From Rhodoluna sp. (GTDB lineage: Bacteria > Actinomycetota > Actinomycetes > Actinomycetales > Microbacteriaceae): a stretch of 42,711 bases of DNA. Location: positions 1-42,711 of the forward strand of contig JAURKU010000025.1 in assembly GCA_030831605.1 (NCBI GenBank), read 5' to 3'. How positions within the stretch are numbered: position 1 is the first letter of the stretch; every line of letters begins with the position of its first letter. The position numbers and the translations under genes are program-made. Below, piece by piece: positions 1 to 9,143 of this stretch. Under the pieces are notes generated by a model. That model was given only the letters and a program-made list of their open reading frames with translations. It had not been told where the DNA came from and searched no databases.

Positions 1-896
1 AAAGTCTCTTCATCCAATGAGGCCGTTGCCGTTGCCATTTGACCTAGATGAAATAGCACCGTAATAAGTTGACCTGCATTGGCATCAATCTTGTCAGCGA
101 AATCTTGAATCGAAGCGCCGCGACGCAGACGAACGATAGTATTGCCGTCACCTCTTGGCACAACTGCGCCACCTAGGCTCGGTGCAATTCTCTGTTCAAA
201 CTCTTCACGTTTTGCACGCTTTGACTTTCTAGCTTTCGAAGCTCCCTTAGCTCCACCTTTACCGAAAGCTCCAGCCGCATTACCGCCACGGCCACGACCC
301 CCAGCACCGGGTCTACCGCCAGGAGGGAATCCACCTGGACCCGCCGGAACACCGGTGCCTGGTTTTGAAAAACCGCCAGGTCTGGATGATCCACCTGGAG
401 CAGGTCTTGCGCCACCAGGTCTGGTTCCCTGCGGACCACCTGGCCTCGATCCGGGCGGACGGTTGCCGGTGGTGCCTTGCTTACCCATTCCCTGATTGCT
501 CGCAAAAGGATTATTGCCAGGTCGGGCCATCGGTCTCGGAATGCCCATTCCCTGAGCCGAGGCGAAGGGGTTATTACCTGGTCGTGGAATACCTGGAACC
601 GGAGCAATTGGTGCCGACTTCGGCTCAACTTTTTCTTCAGGCTTTGGCTTTTCCGCTTCCGGTTCTACTTTTACCTGTTCGGCTTCAGCTTCCTTAGCGG
701 CCTTAGCTTTGGTTGCCTTGGGCTTTTCTTCCTTCGGTTTAGCATTTGGATAGGCTGCACGAAGCTTATTTGCAACTGGCGGGGCGATAGTTGATGAACC
801 GCTTTTTACATACTCGCCGAGTTCGCTGAGTTTAGCCAAAGCTTCAGCTGTTTCGATTCCTAGCTCTTTGGCTATGTCATAGACGCGTGGCGCCAC
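1..896 (-). CDS. infB: Translation initiation factor IF-2, N-terminal part (runs off left edge)
   Basis: IF-2 is the GTPase that places initiator tRNA on the 30S subunit. Only the first 298 codons are here; the GTPase and C-terminal domains lie beyond the left edge. An IF2_N helical domain occupies residues 1–50 (begins [15 protein letters not shown]). A long Pro/Gly/Arg-rich linker follows, with two copies of GNNPFAS near residues 105–130, then a Lys/Arg stretch, and a second IF2_N-like domain starts at the edge ([16 protein letters not shown]). The start is GTG at 896, preceded by AGGAG at 8 nt. It is the last visible gene of a nusA–ylxR–infB unit, which is the classic neighbourhood. The linker is low complexity and creates long spurious open frames on the opposite strand. 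Identification is firm. Confidence 0.95.
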   Translation of the reverse strand, partial: MAPRVYDIAKELGIETAEALAKLSELGEYVKSGSSTIAPPVANKLRAAYPNAKPKEEKPKATKAKAAKEAEAEQVKVEPEAEKPKPEEKVEPKSAPIAPVPGIPRPGNNPFASAQGMGIPRPMARPGNNPFASNQGMGKQGTTGNRPPGSRPGGPQGTRPGGARPAPGGSSRPGGFSKPGTGVPAGPGGFPPGGRPGAGGRGRGGNAAGAFGKGGAKGASKARKSKRAKREEFEQRIAPSLGGAVVPRGDGNTIVRLRRGASIQDFADKIDANAGQLITVLFHLGQMATATASLDEET

Positions 897-917
897 TATT
901 GTTTCTCCTGTCTGGGT

Positions 918-936
918 CCTGCCCAGCCAGGGCAGG
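918..936 (-). promoter_or_regulatory. Hairpin in the ylxR–infB spacer
   Basis: A perfect 7-bp inverted repeat (CCTGCCC / GGGCAGG) with a 5-nt loop lies between ylxR and infB, just upstream of the infB Shine-Dalgarno sequence. On the transcribed strand it is not followed by a T-run, so a simple terminator is unlikely. It could be an RNA processing site or a control element for infB translation; the function is unknown. Confidence 0.5.
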
Positions 937-972
937 CTTTATTGCTTTGAGGATCTCATTTCGAGGTACTCA

Positions 973-1233
973 TTAGATCTCTAACATCTTTTCTGCCTGT
1001 TCTTTTAGGTCCAGTAGAACCTGTTCATTTACTTTAACTCTAAGCGCTCGAGAGATTGATTTCCCATCTATTGCAGTTGTTAAGCAACTGTTTCTTGGAT
1101 GGATCCAACAACCTCTACCGGGCTTAGTTTTTGTCAAATCAAGGCTCAAATTGCTCTGAGTTTTTACGATTCTGACTAAATTTGCTCGGTTACCTGTTTG
1201 ACGACAGCCAACACAGGTTCTAACTTGATTCAT
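973..1233 (-). CDS. ylxR: YlxR-family RNA-binding protein (DUF448)
   Basis: Small basic protein of about 86 residues with the family signature RTCVGCR close to the N-terminus (MNQVRTCVGCRQTGNR). YlxR proteins lie between nusA and infB in most bacteria and bind RNA; in Firmicutes the homologue (RnpM) modulates RNase P. I chose ATG 1233 because homologues start a few residues before the RTCVGCR motif. A GTG at 1251 would add six residues. The Shine-Dalgarno sequence is weak for both. It sits 28–46 nt downstream of nusA in the same transcript. The family is secure, the exact start is not. Confidence 0.88.
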   Translation of the reverse strand: MNQVRTCVGCRQTGNRANLVRIVKTQSNLSLDLTKTKPGRGCWIHPRNSCLTTAIDGKSISRALRVKVNEQVLLDLKEQAEKMLEI

Positions 1234-1279
1234 TCTAATGCCTAAGGTCACCTAACAAATAGCCCTAAATATGAGCTAT

Positions 1280-2320
1280 TTATTCCTCATCTTCGGCGTC
1301 ATCAGCCATAATGTCTATTTTTGCACCGGTTAGCTTGCTGGCTAGCCTGGAATTCTGACCCTCTTTACCGATCGCCAAGGAAAGTTGATATTCAGGAACC
1401 AAAACTCTTACCTTTGGACGGTTGGAATCAGCATCTCCGACATTTCGCTCATTGACGACAAAGGCTGCCGAAACTTTCGCCGGGGAAAGCGCATTGGCCA
1501 CAAATTTAGCAATGTCATCGGAAAAATCAACAATGTCAATTTTTTCATCATTCAGTTCGGCGGTTACGGCCCTAACCCGCTGGCCCAGTTCGCCAATGCA
1601 AGCGCCTTTGGCATTTAATCCTGCCACCGAGGTTCGAACTGCAATTTTGGTTCGCTGTCCAGCTTCACGAGCAACCTGAACGATCTCGACTTGTCGACTA
1701 GCAATTTCAGGAACTTCTAATTCAAAGAGTTTTCTAATCAAACTCGGGTGAGTTCTAGAAACATTGATTTGTACCTGCCCGCGCATGTTTTTATCGACCT
1801 TGGTCACATAAAAACGCATTCTCTTACCGTGCGAGTAATCCTCACCTGGCACCTGCTCTTCCGGCGGCAGAATGGCCTCAACTTCGCCAATCTTGACGTA
1901 AACCATGTTTGGTCTTGGCCCCTGCTGAATTTCACCAGCAACGATATCTTCGACCTTGGCTTTGAACTCGCCGTAGTATCCCTCAGCCGCTAAGCCTCTA
2001 ATTCGTGCAGCAATAACCTGCTTTGCCGCATTAGCCGCAATACGACCAAAGTTTTCTGGAGTCTTTTCTACCTCTGGAACTTTAGTTCCATCTGGCAGTT
2101 CAGTAATCAGCTTTCCTTTTTCATCGCGCTGTTCGGTATCTGGTACAAATATGTGAACTGACCCGGTTTTTTGATCGAGCACCGCACGAGCAGTGTCATT
2201 GCTTCCAACAGTTCTTTGGTAGGCAGCAACAAGGGCCGCTTCGATGATTTCAACTAATTCATTGAAAGGAATCTCTCGATCACGCTCAACCTGTCGTAGA
2301 GCATTTAAATCGATGTCCAT
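1280..2320 (-). CDS. nusA: Transcription termination/antitermination factor NusA
   Basis: Cytoplasmic RNA polymerase-binding factor controlling pausing, termination and antitermination. The 346-residue protein has the order N-terminal RNAP-binding domain (about 1–125, including a negatively charged segment), S1 domain (about 130–200), KH1 (GELGQRVRAV, about 240) and KH2 (AIGKEGQNSRLASKLTG, about 315–335), ending in an acidic tail. It lacks the extra C-terminal acidic repeats of enterobacterial NusA, as is usual in actinobacteria. The start ATG 2320 has an excellent AGGAGG at 6 nt. The preceding gene is proS, only 44 nt away; rimP, normally just upstream of nusA, is not present. Confidence 0.97.
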   Translation of the reverse strand: MDIDLNALRQVERDREIPFNELVEIIEAALVAAYQRTVGSNDTARAVLDQKTGSVHIFVPDTEQRDEKGKLITELPDGTKVPEVEKTPENFGRIAANAAKQVIAARIRGLAAEGYYGEFKAKVEDIVAGEIQQGPRPNMVYVKIGEVEAILPPEEQVPGEDYSHGKRMRFYVTKVDKNMRGQVQINVSRTHPSLIRKLFELEVPEIASRQVEIVQVAREAGQRTKIAVRTSVAGLNAKGACIGELGQRVRAVTAELNDEKIDIVDFSDDIAKFVANALSPAKVSAAFVVNERNVGDADSNRPKVRVLVPEYQLSLAIGKEGQNSRLASKLTGAKIDIMADDAEDEE

Positions 2321-2364
2321 GAGATGCCTCCTGGCCGCTAGTCAGTTATACGAGGGCTAATGAA

Positions 2365-4116
2365 TTATGCCAACTCGCTCACTGCTAATTCTACCTTGAC
2401 CGAGCGGCGCTCGCCAGAGCGTCTATCCCAGATATCTACTTCCCCATTTGCTAGCCCTCTGCCAACAATCACAATTTTCGGGACACCTAGCAATTCAGCA
2501 TCGCTGAACTTCACCCCTGGGCTTACCTTTTGACGATCATCAATAAGCACAGATTTGCCTTGTAGTTCCAATTTCTCGGCAAGTTCATCTGCAGCCTGAT
2601 AAAGCTCTGTCTCTTTCCCAGCAGCCACCACCAAAACATCAACTGGTGCCACGCTATCTGGCCAGATTAGACCTTTATCATCGTTATTAGCCTCGGCAAT
2701 AACGGCCACGATTCTGGTAACACCGATGCCGTAGGAACCCATTGTTACGGTCACCAGTTTGCCGTTTTCATCCAAAACCTTTAGATCTAAAGCCTCGGCA
2801 TACTTTTTCCCAAGTTGGAACACGTGCCCGATTTCAATTCCTCGGGCCAATTCCAGCGGTCCACTGCCATCTGGGGCTGGATCTCCAGCTCTAATCTCAG
2901 CGACATCGGCAATGCCATCTGCTTCAAAATCTCTTCCGTAAACCAAATCAAAAACATGCTTTTCGGCATAATTTGCACCGGTTACCCAACTAGAACCAAT
3001 CACCACACGTGGATCAACCAGGTAGCGAATCTTAGACTGCGCTTTCTCCCCGAGAAATTGCTTGCTATCTCTTACTGGCCCGATGTAGCCCTTAATTAGT
3101 TCTGGGTGTTTAGCAAAATCCTCATCGGTTGCCGCCTCCACTTCGAAACCGGCAAAGGCAACTTCGGCACGTTTCATATCCAATTCCCTATCACCAGGAA
3201 TTGCCACAATAACCAAAGAACGCTTGTGGTTCAGATCAGTGAGCGCTAAAACTATGTTTTTTAGTGTCTCTTCCTTGCCGATTTTAAGCCCGAGTTGGTT
3301 ATCGGCAAATTTAACTATCGAGTCGATAGTTCCCGCGTTGGGAGTGAGTTGAATAGAGGCTTCCTTTTTGCCCTCAAAGCTTATTGGTGCTGGAGGCAAA
3401 GTCTTCACTGCCTCAACGTTGGCTGCGTAACCGCCTTGGGATCTTACGAAAGTGTCCTCACCAATAGCAGAAGGTGCTAAAAACTCTTCGCTAGCAGAGC
3501 CTCCCATTGCCCCAGCGTCAGCTTTCACGATTACATAATCAATTCCGAGCCTGGTAAAAATTCGTTCGTAGGCATCACGTTGCGCCTGATAAGACTTCTC
3601 AAGACCTTCTTGATTAACATCGAACGAGTAGGCATCCTTCATAACAAATTCTCTACCGCGTAAAAGCCCAGCTCTAGGTCTCGCCTCATCACGGTACTTA
3701 TTTTGAATCTGATAAATAGTTAGTGGTAGATCTTTATAACTTGAGTAAAGATCTTTCACCAGTAGCGTGAACATTTCCTCATGAGTTGGAGCAAGAAGAT
3801 AATCAGACTTTTTTCTATCCTGCAAGCGGAATAAGTTATCGCCGTATTCACTCCAACGACCGGTTACCTCGAATGGTTCACGAGGAAGCAGCGCAGGAAA
3901 GAAAACCTCTTGAGCTCCGGCAGCGGCCATTTCCTCTCGAACTATTTGCTCAATTTTGGCTTTCACCATCAACCCGAGCGGCAACCAGGTGTAAATTCCA
4001 GGGGCGGCGCGCCTGATGTATCCAGCCCGGACTAGCAGTTTGTGGCTGGTAACTTCAGCCTCGGCCGGGTCTTCTCGCAAGGTGCGCAAGAAAAGGTGGC
4101 TCATTCTCAACAACAC
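2365..4116 (-). CDS. proS: Proline–tRNA ligase, bacterial type with editing insertion
   Basis: Class II aminoacyl-tRNA synthetase charging tRNA-Pro. The 583 residues match the bacterial form: motif 1 region with GIYTWLPLG, motif 2 with [17 protein letters not shown], then an insertion editing domain (about 225–390) that clears mis-acylated Ala-tRNA-Pro, motif 3 (GSYGIGVTR), and a C-terminal anticodon-binding domain. The GTG at 4116 has AAGGA 6 nt upstream, overlapping the end of ispG, so it is kept as the start; an ATG at 4104 ([13 protein letters not shown]) matches the family N-terminus as well and cannot be excluded. ProS between ispG and nusA is the actinobacterial order. Confidence 0.96.
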   Translation of the reverse strand: MLLRMSHLFLRTLREDPAEAEVTSHKLLVRAGYIRRAAPGIYTWLPLGLMVKAKIEQIVREEMAAAGAQEVFFPALLPREPFEVTGRWSEYGDNLFRLQDRKKSDYLLAPTHEEMFTLLVKDLYSSYKDLPLTIYQIQNKYRDEARPRAGLLRGREFVMKDAYSFDVNQEGLEKSYQAQRDAYERIFTRLGIDYVIVKADAGAMGGSASEEFLAPSAIGEDTFVRSQGGYAANVEAVKTLPPAPISFEGKKEASIQLTPNAGTIDSIVKFADNQLGLKIGKEETLKNIVLALTDLNHKRSLVIVAIPGDRELDMKRAEVAFAGFEVEAATDEDFAKHPELIKGYIGPVRDSKQFLGEKAQSKIRYLVDPRVVIGSSWVTGANYAEKHVFDLVYGRDFEADGIADVAEIRAGDPAPDGSGPLELARGIEIGHVFQLGKKYAEALDLKVLDENGKLVTVTMGSYGIGVTRIVAVIAEANNDDKGLIWPDSVAPVDVLVVAAGKETELYQAADELAEKLELQGKSVLIDDRQKVSPGVKFSDAELLGVPKIVIVGRGLANGEVDIWDRRSGERRSVKVELAVSELA

Positions 4117-4118
4117 GA

Positions 4119-5273
4119 TTAGTCCTTCTTAGCCACTACGACTTCAGGAGATCCAACCAGAGCTGGATCCATCTCTGCGGCAAGTCGGTTCGCCTCATCA
4201 ATCAGGGTTTGAACTATTTCACTTTCAGGCACAGTCTTGATTACCTCGCCCTTCACAAAAATCTGTCCTTTGCCATTTCCGGAGGCGACTCCTAAGTCGG
4301 CTTCCCGAGCCTCACCTGGGCCGTTAACAACGCAACCCATTACAGCAACTCTGAGTGGAACAGTCATTTTTTCTAGACCAGCAGTTACGTCTTCAGCCAA
4401 CTTATAAACATCAACTTGTGCCCTGCCACAGGATGGGCATGAAACAATCTCGAATTTACGTGGCCGCAGGTTCAGCGACTCAAGAATCTTTGAGCCAACC
4501 TTAATCTCTTCTACCGGCGGAGCAGATAAAGATACTCGAATTGTGTCACCAATACCTTTTGATAACAAAGCCCCGAATGCGACTGCAGATTTAATCGTTC
4601 CTTGGAATGCCGGCCCCGCTTCGGTTACGCCAAGGTGAAGCGGCCAATCTCCTCGCTCAGCAAGCATTTCATAGGCACGCACCATAACTATCGGGTCATT
4701 GTGCTTTACCGAGATCTTGAAATCATGAAAGTCATGTTCTTCAAATAGCGATGCCTCCCAGACAGCTGATTCAACAAGAGCCTCAGCAGTTGCCTTGCCG
4801 TATTTTTGCAGCAACCTTGGATCAAGTGAGCCAGCATTCACTCCGATTCGAATAGAAACCCCTGCGTCTTTAGCCGCTTTGGCGATCTCCCCAACTTTGT
4901 CATCAAATTGTCTGATGTTTCCAGGGTTGACTCTTACCGCTCCACATCCTGCTTCAATAGCCTGAAAAACATACTTCGGCTGAAAGTGGATATCTGCAAT
5001 TACTGGAATTGGTGATTTCTTGGCAATAATTCTAAGTACGTCAGCATCGTCCTGGCTTGGGCAAGCGACTCGAACAATGTCGCAACCCGATGCGGTTAGT
5101 TCCGCAATCTGCTGCAGAGTCGCATTTATATCGGTGGTTGGTGTGGTGGTCATTGACTGGACAGAAATTGGTGCATCCCCGCCGACTGGAACCTTACCCA
5201 CCATAATCTGACGAGTCTTTCGCCTAGGGGCCAAGACTTCAGGGGTTTGTTTACCAAGGTTTATCGCTGGCAC
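4119..5273 (-). CDS. ispG: 4-hydroxy-3-methylbut-2-enyl diphosphate synthase (flavodoxin)
   Basis: Iron–sulfur enzyme of the MEP isoprenoid pathway that reduces the cyclic diphosphate MEcPP to HMBPP. The 384-residue form is the compact bacterial type: a TIM-barrel half ([12 protein letters not shown] near the N-terminus) and a C-terminal [4Fe-4S] domain with the cysteine pair SCPSCGR and the third cysteine in [13 protein letters not shown] 5273 gives the expected VPAINLG start; TTG 5282 is in frame but only 3 nt from the GGAAG motif. With dxr two genes upstream, two steps of the MEP pathway are in this unit. Confidence 0.96.
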   Translation of the reverse strand: MPAINLGKQTPEVLAPRRKTRQIMVGKVPVGGDAPISVQSMTTTPTTDINATLQQIAELTASGCDIVRVACPSQDDADVLRIIAKKSPIPVIADIHFQPKYVFQAIEAGCGAVRVNPGNIRQFDDKVGEIAKAAKDAGVSIRIGVNAGSLDPRLLQKYGKATAEALVESAVWEASLFEEHDFHDFKISVKHNDPIVMVRAYEMLAERGDWPLHLGVTEAGPAFQGTIKSAVAFGALLSKGIGDTIRVSLSAPPVEEIKVGSKILESLNLRPRKFEIVSCPSCGRAQVDVYKLAEDVTAGLEKMTVPLRVAVMGCVVNGPGEAREADLGVASGNGKGQIFVKGEVIKTVPESEIVQTLIDEANRLAAEMDPALVGSPEVVVAKKD

Positions 5274-5336
5274 AAAAATCAACTACTTCCAAAAATGCTT
5301 TAGTTGCCTACAAGTCTAAATCGGTTTAGCAAAAAC

Positions 5337-6581
5337 TTAGAACTCAACGGGGTTGATAATGTCCCTGAGGATTAGCACCACGGTCAAGAAAAGCAATAGA
5401 CCGGCGACAAAGTAAGCTAGCGGCATCATCATCGCCGTATCAACGGGTTTTTCTAGTTTCTTACCCCGCAATCGCCAAATACCTCGCTTAATTGCTTCAT
5501 ATATCGCCCCAGCAATGTGTCCTCCATCTAAAGGCACCAATGGGATCATGTTGAATACAAATAACGCAACGTTGAGACTCAACATCAGACCCAATTGGCT
5601 CAACACCTTATCCTCAAGCGAGAGGTCGCTGCTGCCGACTAAAGATCCGGAGAGTTGTCCGAGTCCAACGATTGATATCGCACCTTCGGTATCTCGATTG
5701 GCATCTGGAGTTAGTTCAGTAAAAGCGTTGAATGCCTGAACCGGCAACTGAATAATCATTTCCGCGGTTTGCGCCATCATCAGACCAAGGTTGTTTGTTG
5801 CCTCAAGTGGAGATTGTGGGAACCGAGCTACCTCGAGGTAGACACCGAGATAACTGCGCGTTGAACCATCAAAATTCACTTTGACCGGAGTGATAGCCAG
5901 GTTTATTTCCTTACCGTCTCGGATAACTACCATTTCCAAACTGCGGTTGGCATTGGCTTCAATAATCGGCTCGATGTCCCGCCAACGTGAAATGTCCTCT
6001 CCTGCCAAGCTGGCTATGGTGTCTCCAGCCTTGAGCCCAGCAATCGCTGCCGGTGACAAATCGCCTACTCTGTCACAATTTGGATTCTCCACGGTTGGAA
6101 TGCAAGCGACTATTTCCCTTACTTGATTTGTTCTGTCGACGGGCCCAAAGCCAGTGAAGAGCGTTAGAGCAAGCACAAAGGCAATTAGCAGATTAGCAAA
6201 TGGTCCGCCAAACATGACTATTAGTTTTTTCCACGGCGCTAGCTTGTAAAAGGCGCGATCTCGATCAGCTTCATCTAATTGATCGGAACTTCTGATTGTG
6301 CTGGCGGCTCTTCGCCAAGAATTTGTCTTTCCGCTTTCTTCGCCAGGAGGTAGCATCCCAACCATTTGGATGTAACCACCAAGTGGAATTGCCTTAACCC
6401 CGTATTCGGTCTCTCCACGTTTCCTGGAAAAGAGGGTTGGACCAAAACCAATCATGTACTTAGTTACTTTTACCCCAAATAATTTTGCAGGGAGTAAGTG
6501 ACCCAACTCGTGCAGGCCAATTGAAATTGCCAAACCAATAAGTAGCAGCACCCAGCCTGAAATTGAATTTATGAAATCCAT
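5337..6581 (-). CDS. Site-2 intramembrane metalloprotease (RseP/Rip1 family, M50)
   Basis: Membrane zinc protease that cleaves transmembrane proteins such as anti-sigma factors; the mycobacterial counterpart Rip1 occupies the same site between dxr and ispG. The 414 residues show HELGH (zinc ligands, 24–28) in the first membrane helix, a PDZ domain with GLKAGDTI in the middle, and NMIPLVPLDGGH (about 343–354) supplying the third ligand in a later helix. At least four membrane segments are visible. The ATG at 6581 has no close Shine-Dalgarno sequence; a TAGGTT hexamer lies exactly 6 nt upstream (6588–6593), so the gene may also have a leaderless transcript of its own. Its substrates cannot be told from sequence. 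Confidence 0.93.
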   Translation of the reverse strand: MDFINSISGWVLLLIGLAISIGLHELGHLLPAKLFGVKVTKYMIGFGPTLFSRKRGETEYGVKAIPLGGYIQMVGMLPPGEESGKTNSWRRAASTIRSSDQLDEADRDRAFYKLAPWKKLIVMFGGPFANLLIAFVLALTLFTGFGPVDRTNQVREIVACIPTVENPNCDRVGDLSPAAIAGLKAGDTIASLAGEDISRWRDIEPIIEANANRSLEMVVIRDGKEINLAITPVKVNFDGSTRSYLGVYLEVARFPQSPLEATNNLGLMMAQTAEMIIQLPVQAFNAFTELTPDANRDTEGAISIVGLGQLSGSLVGSSDLSLEDKVLSQLGLMLSLNVALFVFNMIPLVPLDGGHIAGAIYEAIKRGIWRLRGKKLEKPVDTAMMMPLAYFVAGLLLFLTVVLILRDIINPVEF

Positions 6582-6587
6582 TTTTCT

Positions 6588-6593
6588 AACCTA
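6588..6593 (-). promoter_or_regulatory. Possible -10 box for leaderless site-2 protease transcript
   Basis: TAGGTT followed by 6 nt and then the ATG at 6581. It resembles the TAGGCT boxes found at the same distance before three other genes here. No convincing -35 is visible, so this is weaker than the others. Confidence 0.35.
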
Positions 6594-6619
6594 ACCCCTC
6601 AGTCAGACAAAAACGCAAT

Positions 6620-7708
6620 TTAGCCTTTGTTAATCAGCGAATTAGCAGTTTCTCTGGCCCAGCGCTCCGCTTCGAGAACGCCATCTAGAGTCAGTTGTGC
6701 GGCGGGTGTATGGCGAGCAAGAGTTTCTTCGATTAGTTCAACTATCTTTGTGAAACTTATTCTTCCTTGGTGGAACGCTTCCACCGCTTCCTCGTTGGCA
6801 GCATTGTAAACGGCAGGATATGTGTCAGCACTTGCCCCAACCTGACGGGCTAACCATACTGCTTTGAAAACCTGCTCATCGAGTGGTTCAAAATCCCAAC
6901 TGTGGGACATCGTGAAATCAACAGCTAGAGAGACATCGGCAATCCGATCCGGCCAAGTCATGCCCAAACTTATCGGCAGTTTCATATCCGGTGGTGAGCA
7001 CTGAGCGATGATTGATCCATCAACAAACTCAACCATTGAGTGCACGACAGACTGCGGGTGCACGGTTACCGCGATGCGTTCAAAATCTACGCCGAAAAGT
7101 AAATGGGCTTCGATGAGTTCAAGCCCTTTGTTGACCATTGTTGCCGAGTTAGTGGTAACCACCTTGCCCATTTTCCAAGTTGGATGGCGAAGTGCTTGTT
7201 CCGGTGTTACCTCAGCTAGCTGTTGGTAGCTGAATCCTCGGAATGGTCCACCTGATGCTGTAAGGATGAGTCTTTTTACTTCCCCTCGATTACCCGCCAA
7301 AAGGCATTGGGCTAGTGCCGAGTGCTCAGAATCGACGGGAACGATTTGACCAGGGGAAGCCGCCTCAGTAACTAAACGGCCACCAACTATCAGCGACTCT
7401 TTATTCGCCAAGGCAAGCCTTTTGCCAGATTTTAGAGTTGCCAAAGTCGGCTTTAGTCCTATGGAGCCCGTGATACCGTTCACCACTACATCGGCGTCAG
7501 TAGATTCGATAAGTTCACAACTTAGCTCTGCGCCTAATACAGCCTTTTCAGGATTAAGTCCAAACCGGCTTGCTTGTTCGGCTAATAGGTCGACGTTTCG
7601 ATTTGCTGATAGACCAACAACCTCAAATTGATCGGGGTGTTCGGTGATAATTTCTAGTGCTTGGGTTCCAATCGAACCAGTGCTTCCAAGGATAATCACG
7701 CGCCGCAT
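6620..7708 (-). CDS. dxr: 1-deoxy-D-xylulose 5-phosphate reductoisomerase
   Basis: NADPH-dependent enzyme converting DXP to MEP, the committed step of the MEP isoprenoid pathway. The 362 residues begin with the Rossmann motif [11 protein letters not shown] (8–18), followed by the metal-binding VDSEHSA segment, the substrate loop [10 protein letters not shown], and [14 protein letters not shown], ending in the C-terminal helical domain. It is the first gene of the leftward unit dxr–site-2 protease–ispG–proS–nusA–ylxR–infB and is divergent from gabT, sharing a 74-bp spacer. No Shine-Dalgarno sequence is seen before ATG 7708. Confidence 0.96.
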   Translation of the reverse strand: MRRVIILGSTGSIGTQALEIITEHPDQFEVVGLSANRNVDLLAEQASRFGLNPEKAVLGAELSCELIESTDADVVVNGITGSIGLKPTLATLKSGKRLALANKESLIVGGRLVTEAASPGQIVPVDSEHSALAQCLLAGNRGEVKRLILTASGGPFRGFSYQQLAEVTPEQALRHPTWKMGKVVTTNSATMVNKGLELIEAHLLFGVDFERIAVTVHPQSVVHSMVEFVDGSIIAQCSPPDMKLPISLGMTWPDRIADVSLAVDFTMSHSWDFEPLDEQVFKAVWLARQVGASADTYPAVYNAANEEAVEAFHQGRISFTKIVELIEETLARHTPAAQLTLDGVLEAERWARETANSLINKG

Positions 7709-7770
7709 GCTTTAATCTTGCCATCTTTGCTAACATCTAGCGGGTTTAGCCAAGAAATAGGCCATCAAGG

Positions 7771-7776
7771 TAGAAT
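7771..7776 (+). promoter_or_regulatory. Probable -10 box of a leaderless gabT transcript
   Basis: TAGAAT (5 of 6 with TATAAT) is followed by exactly 6 nt and then ATG 7783, which would place the transcription start on or next to the start codon. There is no Shine-Dalgarno sequence before gabT, which agrees. The -35 region is not recognisable. Confidence 0.6.
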
Positions 7777-7782
7777 TGGGTT

Positions 7783-9108
7783 ATGACTATAGAACAAGTG
7801 CGTAAGTTAGTTACCAATATTCCTGGACCGAAATCCCAAGCCCTCCACAAAAACCGCCTAGATCAGGTAGGTCACGGTGTCGGCACTACACTTCCTGTTT
7901 ACATCGATTCAGCGCATGGGGCGATTTTGGTTGATGTCGATGGCAATCAACTAATTGATATGGGCTCCGGAATCGGCGTTACCACCATCGGCCATACTAA
8001 TGATGCGGTAGTCCAAGCGGTGAGCGAACAGGTGGCTAAGCTAACTCACACACTTTTCACGGTTACGCCGTACCTGCCTTATGTTGAGGTTTGTGAAATT
8101 TTGAACCGACACATGCCAGGAAATTTTGTCAAGCGTTCTGCATTATTTAATTCAGGTGCCGAAGCAGTTGAAAATGCCATAAAACTAGCTAGAAAATTTA
8201 CCAAGCGCAACGAAATCGCTGTTTTTGATCACGCCTACCACGGCAGAACCAACCTGACGATGGCTATGAACTTCAAAAACATGCCTTACGCCGATGGTTT
8301 TGGACCTTTCGCCGGAAGTGTCACTCACGTTCCGATGTCTTACCCATTCCACGATCCTGAGGGTATGACTGGCGAAGAGGCGGCAACTCGAGCAATCAAC
8401 TACATGGAAAAGCGAATTGGCGCTAACAACCTGGCCGCTGTCGTCATCGAGCCAATCCAAGGAGAAGGTGGCTTTGTTGTTCCAGCACCAGGTTTTCTGA
8501 AACTACTCTCACAGTGGACTAAAGCAAACGGAATTGTGCTCGTAGCTGATGAGGTTCAGGCCGGCATGGCAAGAACCGGCAAGTGGTTTGCATCTGAGCA
8601 CGAAGAAGGTTTTGAGCCTGATTTGATGACAATCGCCAAAGGTATTGCTGGCGGAATGCCAATTTCCGCTGTTACAGGTCGCGCCGAGATTATGGATTCT
8701 TCGCACCCTGGTGGAATTGGCGGAACCTTCGGTGGAAACCCGGTCTCCGCAGCTGCCGCGCTTGCCGTCCTTAGACAGATTGAAGCAGGCGGAGTGTTAG
8801 AAAAAGCAGTTCACATTGAATCAGTGCTAAAGCCAAGGCTTCTTGCCATGCAAGATAAATTCTTGGTCATCGGAGAGATCCGTGGACGCGGTGCCATGTT
8901 GGCAATTGAATTTGTAAAGCCTGGCACAAGAGAACCAAACGCTGCGATGACTGATGCAGTCATGAAATTCTGTCACCAAAACGGTGTAGTGGTACTTAAT
9001 GCTGGAACTTATGGAAACGTGATCCGCTTCTTGCCATCACTTGCAATTAGCGACGACCTACTTCACGAGGCGATGGATATCCTCGAAGCTGGGCTCGGCA
9101 CTCTCTAA
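7783..9108 (+). CDS. gabT: 4-aminobutyrate–2-oxoglutarate aminotransferase
   Basis: PLP-dependent class III aminotransferase that turns GABA into succinate semialdehyde with 2-oxoglutarate as amino acceptor. The 441 residues show the phosphate-binding NSGAEAVENAIK (123–134), HAYHGRT, the IEPIQGEGG segment, DEVQAG with the PLP-nitrogen aspartate D256, and the Schiff-base lysine K286 in TIAKGIAGG. These fit GabT better than other class III members. It is followed 35 nt later by a second aminotransferase on the same strand and lies next to polyamine transport and oxidation genes, which supports a role at the end of putrescine breakdown. No succinate-semialdehyde dehydrogenase is nearby. Confidence 0.92.
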   Translation: MTIEQVRKLVTNIPGPKSQALHKNRLDQVGHGVGTTLPVYIDSAHGAILVDVDGNQLIDMGSGIGVTTIGHTNDAVVQAVSEQVAKLTHTLFTVTPYLPYVEVCEILNRHMPGNFVKRSALFNSGAEAVENAIKLARKFTKRNEIAVFDHAYHGRTNLTMAMNFKNMPYADGFGPFAGSVTHVPMSYPFHDPEGMTGEEAATRAINYMEKRIGANNLAAVVIEPIQGEGGFVVPAPGFLKLLSQWTKANGIVLVADEVQAGMARTGKWFASEHEEGFEPDLMTIAKGIAGGMPISAVTGRAEIMDSSHPGGIGGTFGGNPVSAAAALAVLRQIEAGGVLEKAVHIESVLKPRLLAMQDKFLVIGEIRGRGAMLAIEFVKPGTREPNAAMTDAVMKFCHQNGVVVLNAGTYGNVIRFLPSLAISDDLLHEAMDILEAGLGTL

Positions 9109-9143
9109 CTAAATTCAGTTTGAGAGAATCAAGGAAGATTCTT

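Noticed and set aside
142-697. Long open frames opposite and across the infB linker, rich in Pro/Gly or Arg/Gln
   Set aside because: They are by-products of the low-complexity IF-2 linker; the IF-2 frame is open across the entire stretch with a correct start and ribosome-binding site.
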